From Thiohalophilus sp. (GTDB taxonomy: Bacteria > Pseudomonadota > Gammaproteobacteria > UBA6429 > Thiohalophilaceae): a DNA stretch of 64,000 nt. Below are positions 24,913 through 32,454 of this stretch, piece by piece. Made by a program: the position numbers and the translations under genes. The number at the start of each line of letters is the position of its first letter. The first letter of the stretch is position 1. The stretch is from the NCBI RefSeq assembly GCF_034521165.1, contig NZ_JAXHMV010000008.1, forward strand, positions 558,001 through 622,000, given 5' to 3'. The notes under the pieces are model-generated. The model had not been told where the DNA came from. It ran no database searches and saw only the letters and a list, made by a program, of their open reading frames with translations.

Positions 24913-25940
24913 TGTGATCTCTCAATAGGTTGTTCATCCGGAACGATCCCGGAAGAATGGAGGTGTGAACAAACCAACCTTCCAGGAGTCCCGGATGAAC
25001 ATTCATAAAAATGCCCGATTAACGCCTCAAGGTCGAGCCCTTTTGGTTCAACGTGTGCTCGAAGAGGGGCTGCGTCCCACCGAAGCGGCCCAGGCCGCCG
25101 GCGTCAGTCCCCGCACGGTCTATAAGTGGTTGGCCCGTTTTCGTGACGAAGGAGAAGTCGGTTTGCGGGACCGCTCTTCCCGGCCCCACGCCAGTCCCCG
25201 AGCGACCGCCGAGCCGGTCCGTGCCCAGATCATCGAACGCCGCCGCCAACGCCAGACCTACCGTCAAATTGCCCAGGCCCTGAACCTCGGCCATAGCACG
25301 GTCGCCCGACTGCTCCAACGTGAAGGACTCAATCGCCTCGGGGCATTGGCGCCGGGCCGGCCCGATAATCGCTACGAGCACGCGGCACCGGGGGACCTGT
25401 TACATCTGGATATCAAGAAGCTGGGCCGCTTTGTCCGCCCCGGGCATCGGATCACCGGGGAACGGCAGCGCAAAAGTCGCGGCGCCGGTTGGGAGTATGT
25501 GCATGTGGCCATCGATGACCACTCGCGGGTGGCCTTTAGCACGATTTACCCCGATGAGACCGGCCAAAGCGCCTGCCGGGCCTTGCTGGCGGCGGTGCGT
25601 TACTATGCCCACCTCGGGATCCACTTCAAGCAGGTGTTGACCGACAACGGGGCCTGTTACCAGTCCCGACGCTTTGCGCGACTGTGCCAACGCCTGGGAC
25701 TGACACACCGCCGGACGCGGCCCTACAGTCCGCGCACCAACGGCAAGGCCGAACGGTTCATTCAAACCGCGTTGCGCGAGTGGGCCTATGCCCGGGCTTA
25801 CGCCAGCTCAGACCAGCGGGAGCAGCATCTGTCGGCGTGGTTGCATCAGTACAACTGGCATCGGCCTCACGCGAGTCTGGATTACCAACCGCCTATCAGT
25901 CGACTGGGATTTTCCGTGAACAACCTTATGAGGTTACACA
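24913..25940 (+). mobile_element. IS481-family insertion sequence
   Basis: About 1028 bases with imperfect terminal inverted repeats that both begin TGTG and share AGGTTGTTCA. The flanks are CCTAGC (left) and CCTAGT (right), a six-base NCTAGN target duplication with one change; NCTAGN is the known target of IS481. It holds one transposase gene that appears intact. The target lies inside a K repeat, which is rich in CTAG. Confidence 0.85.
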
Positions 25941-25945
25941 CCTAG
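24995..25945 (+). CDS. IS481-family transposase
   Basis: A 316-residue DDE transposase. An N-terminal helix-turn-helix (about 15-60, AAGVSPRTVYKWLARFRDEG) precedes an rve-type core with catalytic residues in LHLDIKKLG, LTDNGACY and NGKAERF. AGGAG lies six bases before the ATG at 24995; a GTG ten codons upstream is less likely. The TAG stop lies in the right target duplication, outside the element, so the target supplies the stop codon. Confidence 0.92.
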   Translation: MNIHKNARLTPQGRALLVQRVLEEGLRPTEAAQAAGVSPRTVYKWLARFRDEGEVGLRDRSSRPHASPRATAEPVRAQIIERRRQRQTYRQIAQALNLGHSTVARLLQREGLNRLGALAPGRPDNRYEHAAPGDLLHLDIKKLGRFVRPGHRITGERQRKSRGAGWEYVHVAIDDHSRVAFSTIYPDETGQSACRALLAAVRYYAHLGIHFKQVLTDNGACYQSRRFARLCQRLGLTHRRTRPYSPRTNGKAERFIQTALREWAYARAYASSDQREQHLSAWLHQYNWHRPHASLDYQPPISRLGFSVNNLMRLHT

Positions 25946-25962
25946 TGCCTGCCCGAAGGGCT

Positions 25963-26036
25963 TGGTCCCCAGCCACATTAAAAAAGCCCCTTTCAGGGGC
26001 TTTTTTAGTTTCCAGGTACTAGGGGCCAGGTTCTAG
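25963..26036. repeat. tRNA-Gln 3' end copy with terminator and K arm, copy 2
   Basis: Begins GGTCCCCAGCCACATT and repeats the terminator (AAAAAAGCCCC, 25980-26006) and K arm (GGTACTAGGGGCCAGG) seen at 24726-24806, with only a few differences. It lies just right of the IS. Confidence 0.75.
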
Positions 26037-26055
26037 TAACTGCCAGAAGGGCTTT

Positions 26056-26181
26056 GTAGGAGCGCCTCCGGCGCGATAGACCGCACCGCGCGGCAAAGCC
26101 CATCGCGGCGCAGCCGCTCCTACGATCCAGGAAACCGATTTCGATCTTCCTCGTTATTCGTCACTCGCTCCTCGTCCCTGC
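26056..26181. repeat. E repeat and D right arm, read into higA
   Basis: Complete E hairpin 26056-26123 and a D right-type arm at about 26148-26181. The antitoxin gene on the minus strand runs through the D arm and stops at the E end. Confidence 0.82.
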
Positions 26182-26473
26182 CCGAAGGGCGATGGGGTTT
26201 GGCGGTCATATCCACGCCAATGGCACGCATGACCGCCAGCAGGGTTTTTAATGTCGGGTTGCCGGTTTCGCTGAAGCTGCGGTAGAGCTGTTCCCTTGAC
26301 AGCCCCGTTTCCCGGGCCAGTTCGGTCATGCCTTTGGCGCGGGCGACAATCCCCAGGGATTGGGCGATATAACCGGCATCACCGGTTTCCAGCGCATCCG
26401 CCATGAAGGCGGCGATGGCCACGTCGCTATCAAGATGCTCGGCCGGGTCGAAATCGGTAAAGGTCTCAGTCAT
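26120..26473 (-). CDS. higA: HigA-like antitoxin with repeat-derived tail
   Basis: A 117-residue protein of the putative addiction module antidote family. The core has a helix-turn-helix (KGMTELARETGLSREQLYRSFS) and NPTLKTLLAVMRAIG. Such proteins bind and repress their own operon and neutralise a HigB-like toxin. The start at 26473 overlaps the end of the toxin frame by eight bases. About 20 C-terminal residues (from GRDEERVTN) are read from D and E repeats, not from the family's normal tail. Confidence 0.85.
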   Translation of the reverse strand: MTETFTDFDPAEHLDSDVAIAAFMADALETGDAGYIAQSLGIVARAKGMTELARETGLSREQLYRSFSETGNPTLKTLLAVMRAIGVDMTAKPHRPSGRDEERVTNNEEDRNRFPGS

Positions 26474-26767
26474 TTTGCGTTCTCCACTCATCGAGTATCT
26501 CTCTGGCGATATCAATATCCCGTTTTTGTCTGCCCTTATCGCCGCCGCACAGTAAAATGATCAGCGTGTCCCCCGCTGGTGAAAATAGACCTGATAACCC
26601 GGCCCATAGTGAATCCACAGCTCGTTGAGCCCCTGGCCCAGCGGGGTTACATCCGAGGGCCAGCCCTCCATCAGATGGTGAATACGAGCCAGGATGATCC
26701 CTTTGCCCTTTTCATCCTTGAGCCGCTTCATCCAGCGGTTGAATCGCTGTGATGAAATCCGTTTCAT
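26466..26767 (-). pseudogene. higB: HigB-like toxin, frameshifted in a G run
   Basis: The N-terminal 68 codons match RelE/HigB-type killer proteins (RFNRWMKRLKD, ARIHHLMEG, ELWIHYGPGYQVYF). The frame then ends early. Adding one G to the G5 run near 26565-26572 restores TLIILLCGGDKGRQKRDIDIAREIL and a stop that overlaps the antitoxin start, as the family requires. So the toxin is disabled, phase-variable, or has a homopolymer sequencing error. Confidence 0.82.
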
Positions 26768-26842
26768 GTAATGATTGTAGTTTATAAATCACAGCAAAGG
26801 CAAGATATTGGGTTCAATGGCAAAGAAGACGCCGATCGTAGA

Positions 26843-27093
26843 ACAGGGCCGAGTGACGAGGAAAATTGCCTTGCGCAGAAAGCTGTAGGAGCGCCTCCAG
26901 CGTCCTCCGGACGCAGTTACGAGGTACGAGTGACGAGGGACGAGGGACGAGGAAAAAATGCCTTACACCGAAGGCTGTAGGAGCGCCTCCGGCGCGATAG
27001 ACCACACCACGCGGCAAGGCCCTTCGCGGCGCAGCCGCTCCTACCGATCCAGGGGGCCCCGGGGTTCTGATCTTCCTCGTTATCCGTACCCTG
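26843..27093. repeat. D/E composite repeats
   Basis: A D left arm (26843-26865) with a truncated E (26886-26905), then a second D left arm (26915-26953), a complete E (26977-27044) and a D right arm (about 27075-27093). No gene lies in the gap between the toxin start and the PIN gene. Confidence 0.82.
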
Positions 27094-27122
27094 GATGGCG
27101 TGTCGGGGATGCCAATAGCCCC

Positions 27123-27533
27123 TCACAGAACTTCGGCGCAAAACTCGCTTGGGGTAAGGATGCGGGTTCGCTCGATGTTGCCCCGCTCAAGGAGTCCGGC
27201 GCGGCGATCGCCGGTAATCAGATAATCAGCCTCTCCGGCCAGGGCCATGGCCAGTAAAAAAGCATCGTCGGGATCGGTGGCCTCAATTTCCAGATTCAGG
27301 TTTTCGAGTACGATGGCCTGTTGCAGGTTGTTGATCATGTTGCCGATTCTGGCGGGTTGCAGCACCGCCCGAAGTTTGGGATAGCGACTGGCCCGGCGGA
27401 TTTCATCCAGTTGCAGCTGTGAGGTAACGATTTCAAACCGCGAGCTGCGCCATGCCCGGTAAATCCTGTCCGGCGGGCCATGGGGAGAGATCAAGGCACT
27501 GAACAGGATATTTGAGTCAAGGACAACCCGCAT
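27123..27533 (-). CDS. PIN-domain toxin
   Basis: A 136-residue protein of the putative toxin PIN family (COG1569). Acidic catalytic residues fit D6 (VLDSNILFSAL), E44 region (LDEIRRA) and the DPDD and TGD segments. Such toxins are RNases. Its ATG directly follows the TAA of the antitoxin-like gene, so the pair is one operon. Confidence 0.87.
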   Translation of the reverse strand: MRVVLDSNILFSALISPHGPPDRIYRAWRSSRFEIVTSQLQLDEIRRASRYPKLRAVLQPARIGNMINNLQQAIVLENLNLEIEATDPDDAFLLAMALAGEADYLITGDRRAGLLERGNIERTRILTPSEFCAEVL

Positions 27534-27773
27534 TTACTGTGTGCGTGCCCAGTCGAGCGCCTCATTGACCATCGATGTCAGGTCGGATTCATCGACCTCG
27601 GCATTGGCCGCCTTGGCCTGTTCGGCCGTCAGTTCCAGGATGTGGGCGCGAACCGCCTCCTCGATGAAGCGGGAGAGGTCGCCTTTTTTGCCCCGGCCCT
27701 GGCTGGCCAGGTACAGCCGCAGCGACCGGTCGGTGTCGGCGGAAACCGCGATATTCCAGCGAATGGTAGACAT
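27534..27773 (-). CDS. Antitoxin-like small protein paired with the PIN toxin
   Basis: A 79-residue protein with an N-terminal ribbon-helix-helix-like segment (RWNIAVSADTDRSLRLYLASQG) and an acidic C-terminus, as seen in antitoxins beside PIN toxins. AGGAG lies eight bases before the ATG at 27773; the open frame extends upstream through repeats and is not coding there. Confidence 0.8.
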   Translation of the reverse strand: MSTIRWNIAVSADTDRSLRLYLASQGRGKKGDLSRFIEEAVRAHILELTAEQAKAANAEVDESDLTSMVNEALDWARTQ

Positions 27774-27837
27774 GCGTCTGACTCCTGAATGCAATCTCTG
27801 GAAAAAATGATAGGTGTTTATGTGTTTATCTGCAACT

Positions 27838-28217
27838 GCGCACCCTCCGGGTGCAGGTACGAGGGACGAGTGACGAGTGACGAGTGACGAGGGGAAAATC
27901 CATCTTGACGTACATGAAGGGCGTGTCAGGAGCGCACCACGGGCGCGATTGTCGAAGCCGACACTGTCGTAGCTGGCACCGTCGCGGTCGAAGCCCGCTC
28001 CCACGGCGCCCTTCGGGCGCAGTGACGAGGTACGAGGTACGAGGGACGAGGAAAACCGCCTTGCGCAGAAGGCTGTGGGAGCGCCCCACGGGCGCGATAG
28101 ACCCCGCAGCGCGGCAAGGCCCATCGCGGCGCAGCCGCTCCTACCGATCCAGGGAGCCCGGAGTTCTGATCTTCCTCGTAACTCGTCCCTCGTCCCTCGT
28201 CCCTGCACCCGGAGGGT
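27838..28217. repeat. D, F-like and E repeats upstream of the porin
   Basis: A D left arm (27858-27894), an inverted F-type hairpin (about 27929-27993), a second D left arm (28020-28054), an E copy (28075-28144) and a D right arm (28173-28205). The composite is bounded on both sides by inverted GCACCCTCCGGGTGC-type palindromes (27838 and 28205). Confidence 0.82.
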
Positions 28218-28229
28218 GCGCTGTGGCAA

Positions 28230-28261
28230 AAATACAACATTACTCACGCTATGTTGTATTT
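28230..28261. promoter_or_regulatory. Palindrome upstream of the porin promoter
   Basis: AAATACAACAT (28230-28240) and ATGTTGTATTT (28251-28261) are perfect 11-base inverted repeats. They end 13 bases before the -35 box, a common place for an operator. The binding protein is unknown. Confidence 0.45.
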
Positions 28262-28274
28262 ATCAAAAAAAATG

Positions 28275-28303
28275 TTGCGAATACGCCAATGCTGCGTTAT
28301 AAC
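28275..28303 (+). promoter_or_regulatory. Probable porin promoter
   Basis: TTGCGA (28275-28280) and TATAAC (28298-28303) with a 17-base spacer, 67 bases before the porin start. Confidence 0.55.
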
Positions 28304-28370
28304 ACACCACGAGTTTACTTAAGCACAACTCAATAACAGCTCTCACTACAAAAGAAAGAGGAGTTCATAT

Positions 28371-29408
28371 ATGAACAAGAAACTAATTGCAATCGCCGTT
28401 GCCGCCGGCATGGCCGCGCCGATGGCTGCTCAAGCCGACGCCACCTGGTACGGACAGCTTCAGGCCGAAGTCGCCAGCCATTCTTCCGATTTCACTGCTG
28501 CTGCATTTGATAACCATGTCTGGCAGAACACCCCTCGTTGGACTAACGACAATTTGCAGGTCGAAGATGACAAGCGCGGCCGTCTGGGCGTGAAGGGTTC
28601 TGAAGATCTGGGCGGCGGTCTGGCTGCCATCTACAAGTTCGAATTCCAGGTTGACACCACCACGGCCGATGTTGATGACGGCAATCGTAACGCCTTCGTG
28701 GGTCTGAATGGTGGCTTCGGTACCATCAAGGCCGGTTCCCTGAAATCGCCCTACAAATACTTTGGTGGCGTCAGCTACGATCCGTTCGTAACCACTTCAG
28801 CCGAAGCCCGTCGCTACGGCGGCATGACTTCCGGCCAGTTTGGTTCCAACGGTTTCTGGGACAACTCCATCAGCTACCAGAATGACTTCGGTGCCGCCAA
28901 TCTGTGGGTGACCTACACCCCCGACGAGCGTGGCAACCAGGATGGTGATTACGCCGCGGGCCTGAAGTTCTCCGGCAGCAACTACGAAGCGTTCATTGCG
29001 ACCGCCAGTGACGCCGACCAGGACAACAATGAAGCTACCCCCGATTTGGCCTATGATGCAATGAAGATCGGTGGTCAGTACAAGAGCGGTCCGCACAAGC
29101 TTTCCGCTCAGTATGAAATGACTACCCAGGAAACCGGCGGTGGTGATTTCGATGGTACTGTTCTCTATGTCAATTACGACATGAAGATGGGCAAGAACAT
29201 CTTCACCGCTACCTATGGTGTGTCAGAGCTGGATCGAGGCGGTAATGATCCTGAAGGTACCTACATGCGTGTTGGTGTGACCCACAAGTTCACCAAGAGC
29301 ACGCGCTTTATGCTGGCTTACATGAATGCTAATGCAGATTGGTCCACTGCTGGCGGTATTGATGGTGACAAGAGCACTGTAATGGGTGCCATGCGCGTCG
29401 ACTTCTAA
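28371..29408 (+). CDS. Gram-negative trimeric-type porin
   Basis: A 345-residue outer membrane porin. The signal peptide (about 1-22, ending AAQA) is followed by ATWYGQLQAEV, the usual first strand. It shows GSEDLGGGLAAIYKFEFQ, NAFVGLNGGFGTIKAG and ends in F, as barrels do. AGAGGAG lies seven bases before the ATG. An intrinsic terminator follows. The substrate is not clear. Confidence 0.9.
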   Translation: MNKKLIAIAVAAGMAAPMAAQADATWYGQLQAEVASHSSDFTAAAFDNHVWQNTPRWTNDNLQVEDDKRGRLGVKGSEDLGGGLAAIYKFEFQVDTTTADVDDGNRNAFVGLNGGFGTIKAGSLKSPYKYFGGVSYDPFVTTSAEARRYGGMTSGQFGSNGFWDNSISYQNDFGAANLWVTYTPDERGNQDGDYAAGLKFSGSNYEAFIATASDADQDNNEATPDLAYDAMKIGGQYKSGPHKLSAQYEMTTQETGGGDFDGTVLYVNYDMKMGKNIFTATYGVSELDRGGNDPEGTYMRVGVTHKFTKSTRFMLAYMNANADWSTAGGIDGDKSTVMGAMRVDF

Positions 29409-29451
29409 GACTTTGAAGTCTTAATAATAATAATATCAAGCAGTACTTCGG

Positions 29452-29476
29452 CGGGGCCTTCGGGCCCCGTTTTTTA
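29452..29476 (+). terminator. Porin terminator
   Basis: GGGGCC and GGCCCC stem with a short loop (TTCG type), followed by T6. Confidence 0.8.
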
Positions 29477-29489
29477 TGCACGCCCTTCG

Positions 29490-29606
29490 GGCAGGGACGA
29501 GTTACGAGGGCCGAGTGACGAGGAGATCCCGCTTGGCTAGGGTGCGTTCCACACACCATTATACTGCCGACTGCCGACTGCCGACTGCCGACTGCCGACT
29601 GCCGAA
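29490..29606. repeat. Single D left arm and TGCCGAC heptamers
   Basis: A lone D left arm (29490-29522, no partner) is followed by five tandem copies of TGCCGAC (29565-29599). The heptamer run ends four bases before the start codon of a yqaA fragment. Confidence 0.78.
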
Positions 29607-29609
29607 CTG

Positions 29610-29765
29610 ATGACCGATTTAACGTTATGGTCGCTGTTCCTCAGCGCTTTCCTCTCTTCGACATTACTCCCCGGCGGCTCCGAAGCAGTGCTGGCCTGGC
29701 TGGCCCATGAGCAGGCGCATACGTTGTGGCTACTTCTGGCAGTGGCAGCATGTAGGCCGGACTGA
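29610..29765 (+). pseudogene. YqaA-like membrane protein, N-terminal fragment
   Basis: The first 47 codons (MTDLTLWSLFLSAFLSSTLL, PGGSEAVLAWL) match the N-terminus of YqaA/DedA-related membrane proteins. The gene is cut at about 29752 by a G repeat and stops at 29765. A second, shorter relic of a related gene begins at 30800. Confidence 0.7.
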
Positions 29766-29825
29766 GCGTAGCGGTGTCCGGCATCCCGAAAAATGCCCGA
29801 TACCGCGTTGCTATATCGGGCCTAC
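29752..29825. repeat. G element interrupting the yqaA fragment
   Basis: Complete G unit from GTAGGCCGG to GGGCCTAC, with two internal hairpins (TGTCCGGC and GCCCGATA parts). The same unit occurs at 5114, 21629 and 43942. Confidence 0.85.
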
Positions 29826-29899
29826 CTGCTCACCACTCGGTACTCAGTATATCGTTCGTAGTGCCCGATAAAGCGCAGGGGTATCGGATAAATCACATC

Positions 29900-30529
29900 T
29901 TAAAAATAGAGATTCCAGGCGATGGTGATGCGAGGTGTATCGCCGGTATAGGGATGGACAAAATGGAGCAGTTCGGCCGGGAACATAACCATGGCGCCCT
30001 CTATCATCTCCGGGGCGAGTTCTTCGGTCGCAACGCCGGCTTCGGCGGGACAGCAGTACGGAATACGGGGGTCAACAAAAGCAAGCCGCCCGTCCAGAAA
30101 ATGCTTGTCTTCTTTGTCGCCCGGCTGCAGACAGTAAACAATACTTGCCATCGAATCAGTATGACTGTGCGGGCTCAGGTACTCATGCTTTCTCGAGATG
30201 CTGGCCCAGCAGTTAGTGAGTTTGATTTCCGAAGCTTTTTTGCTGGTAGCTCGGGCAAGATATTCGATTGCCCGGGCATGTATTAGATCGGCCTCCGGAA
30301 TTCCCCATTCGTGAACGTTACGCACCTTGCTACCGCCGATTTCCATGCGATGGGTCAGCTCGCCGGTTTTCTCCAGCTCCAGAATTCGTTCGACCAGAGG
30401 GGCATGATACTCATGAAAGTCAGTGAACTCGGTCCAGAACATAGGCGGGTGGGGATTCAGAGTCAGCACTTCCATATCGTCTGGCCAGATGTCGATGGCT
30501 TTGTCATTAATGGTGATAGAATGAGACAT
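29900..30529 (-). CDS. Putative 2OG-Fe(II) oxygenase-like protein
   Basis: A 209-residue protein resembling the TIGR02466/PF13759 group. Likely iron ligands are the HxD in HSHTDS and a later histidine in LLHFVHPYTGD, with the arginine of TPRITIAWN for 2-oxoglutarate. No partner gene is nearby, and the substrate is unknown. It lies between two yqaA relics in the repeat-rich zone. Confidence 0.65.
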   Translation of the reverse strand: MSHSITINDKAIDIWPDDMEVLTLNPHPPMFWTEFTDFHEYHAPLVERILELEKTGELTHRMEIGGSKVRNVHEWGIPEADLIHARAIEYLARATSKKASEIKLTNCWASISRKHEYLSPHSHTDSMASIVYCLQPGDKEDKHFLDGRLAFVDPRIPYCCPAEAGVATEELAPEMIEGAMVMFPAELLHFVHPYTGDTPRITIAWNLYF

Positions 30530-30692
30530 GTTAATAATGCTTTTCTATAAAATTCCGATTTAATTCAATACTATAGAACCCCAAGGGGCTTTGCAATAAT
30601 GGTAAACATATAACGCTCTCGCCGACTCAGAAAAGCGAAGTTGGCAGACGTCAGAGTGCAGTTGACAGCAAAAAAGCCCTGACTCAGAGTTT

Positions 30693-30790
30693 TGCCAACT
30701 GCCAACTGCCAACTGCCAACTGCCAACTGCCAACTGCCAACTGCCAACTGCCAACTGCCAACTGCCAACTGCCAACTGCCAACTGCCAAC
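30693..30790. repeat. Fourteen tandem TGCCAAC heptamers
   Basis: Exactly 14 copies of TGCCAAC in 98 bases with no variation. It lies nine bases before the start codon of the second yqaA relic. Shorter runs of the same unit occur at 22777 and about 41056. Confidence 0.95.
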
Positions 30791-30799
30791 TGCCGAGTG

Positions 30800-30998
30800 A
30801 TGCCTGATTACCCGTTATGGGGCCTGTTCCTCAGACATCGGTGATTCGGGGGTGATGGTGCGTGGGACATATCCTACCGAACTGACAGGCGGGCATGGTT
30901 TACCTCGTCACTGCCCGGAGGGCCTGCTGTGGAGTCTGATATTGATCGGGATCGGTAAGACAGCCCGCTATGCGGTGGTGGTGTTTTTGTTTATGTAG
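30800..30998 (+). pseudogene. YqaA-like membrane protein, internally deleted
   Basis: Begins MPDYPLWGLFL like the fragment at 29610, then loses frame. The last codons, LWSLILIGIGKTARYAVVVFLFM, resemble the C-terminal helix of YqaA. Most of the middle is missing. Confidence 0.6.
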
Positions 30999-31016
30999 CA
31001 GCTGAACAGAATCCTG

Positions 31017-31282
31017 TGGGAGCGCCCCACGGGCGCGACTGTCGATGCTGGCACTGTTCGCGGTCGAAGCCCGCTCCTACAAAGACCCTCTTCGTCCCCC
31101 CTCTGTAGGAGCGCACCTCGGGCGCGAATCTCGAAGCCGTTGCTGTCGCGGTCGAAGCCCGCTCCCACAAAAAAAGGCGAGCGGCGTTTTACGAGAAGAA
31201 CCTTCACCACGAAGTCACGAAGCCACGAAGCCACGAAGTAAACCAATAATTCTTCGTGTCTTCGCGCCTTCGTGGTTCGTTT
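31017..31282. repeat. Two inverted F-type hairpins and an A pair
   Basis: F-type units in the reverse direction at 31017-31080 and 31106-31170 (ending GGTCGAAGCCCGCTC), then an A pair with arms 31206-31239 and 31250-31282. Together with the heptamers and yqaA relic they fill the 0.8 kb gap. Confidence 0.8.
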
Positions 31283-31348
31283 TTTCAATCCCGGAGGGCG
31301 GTGCCCCGGTTCGGGACTGGATGGCGGCCTGCAGTTCGATACAGGGCA

Positions 31349-31714
31349 TTATTTTTCAAATGATTGAAGAGCGCTTTCTACCTGAATTGCCAGTGCTGGC
31401 AGATCTCGTTCAATGGTTTTCCAGACTACGTTCAGGTCAATCTTGAAGTAGCCGTGCGCCAAGACATTGCGGGTGCTGTATGCGGCATTGAGTGGAAAAT
31501 CCGGGTACTGATGGGTAAAGTCAGGGAAGTGGCGCTGAATATTGCCCGCAGCTTCACCGATTATCTCAAGATTGCGAATTACCGCATCCTGTTTTTCCTC
31601 GTTGCGAAGAAAGGTCGAATGATCAATATCTACCAGGTATCGCTGGATGCGTTGGATTGCCTGCTGAATATGTTCGAGATAATCCTGCAAGGCAAGCCGG
31701 TCGCGCTTGCTCAT
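31349..31714 (-). CDS. hepT: HEPN RNase toxin HepT
   Basis: A 121-residue all-helical DUF86/HEPN protein. The active motif RNVLAHGY (R82, H87, Y89) matches the RX4HXY motif of HepT toxins, which cut RNA. It overlaps the MntA gene by four bases in the same operon. In known pairs MntA adds AMP to the HepT tyrosine to block it. Confidence 0.92.
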   Translation of the reverse strand: MSKRDRLALQDYLEHIQQAIQRIQRYLVDIDHSTFLRNEEKQDAVIRNLEIIGEAAGNIQRHFPDFTHQYPDFPLNAAYSTRNVLAHGYFKIDLNVVWKTIERDLPALAIQVESALQSFEK

Positions 31715-32001
31715 ACAGCACAGGCCTCATTCAGGGCATCTTCTTTCCATCTGTCCGGCAAGCTTCCTGGCGTCAGCACATCGACTTTCACACCAAGTAG
31801 CTCTGTCAATTCGGCATGAATGGCACCAATATCAAATAAGGACGTCTCGTCCGTTGTGTCGACGATAATATCCAGATCGCTGGTATCCGTATCCTCTCCA
31901 TGAATCACGGAGCCGAATATCCGGGGATTACTGGCGTGGTGTCGTGCCACAATCCTGCGGATAGCCTCTCGATGGGTTTGCAATGCCTCTGAGGGTTTCA
32001 T
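31711..32001 (-). CDS. mntA: MntA nucleotidyltransferase antitoxin
   Basis: A 96-residue minimal nucleotidyltransferase with G30-S31 and D42/D44, an exact GSX10DXD motif. The small size and the overlap with hepT identify it as the antitoxin of a HepT-MntA pair. All catalytic residues are present. Confidence 0.92.
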   Translation of the reverse strand: MKPSEALQTHREAIRRIVARHHASNPRIFGSVIHGEDTDTSDLDIIVDTTDETSLFDIGAIHAELTELLGVKVDVLTPGSLPDRWKEDALNEACAV

Positions 32002-32080
32002 AGGTCTTTGAATCTTAGGGAAAAGTTATCGATTGTATTTATATTGTGGGTCGCCGGTGTGGGTTTTGCAAGTCTGAAAA

Positions 32081-32283
32081 AGTAACGAGGGACAGGGTGC
32101 GAGTGACGAGGGAAAATCACCCTGGATCGAAAGTTGTAGGAGCGCCTCTGGCGCGATAGACCGTGCCGCTCGGCAAGACCCATCGCGGCGTAGCCGCTCC
32201 TACGCATTATCGGACAACGAGGTTACACAATCTGCTCAGCACTCAGCACTCAGCACTCAGCACTCAGCACTCAGCACTCAGCA
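32081..32283. repeat. D left arm, E hairpin and seven CTCAGCA heptamers
   Basis: D-type arm at about 32081-32112, E at 32136-32203, then seven exact tandem CTCAGCA units (32235-32283). No D right arm follows. The remaining 170 bases before the next gene show no feature. Confidence 0.82.
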
Positions 32284-32454
32284 CTCGATATACCGCCAAC
32301 TGCCCTCTGCCGACTGTCAACTTTCTTCTCCATAACCTCCTGAATTCAAGGGCATTATGCCCGGATTGCCTGTTACGCCACCTGTGGGCGCATGTTAGAA
32401 TAGCCTTCTTTCGCGGCACGCCCGCTCTCTCAAAACTCCTTTGAAATCAAATAT

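Noticed and set aside
30560..30789. Open frames encoding GSWQLAV repeats on the minus strand
   Set aside because: They are the translation of TGCCAAC heptamers and have no ribosome binding site or homology.
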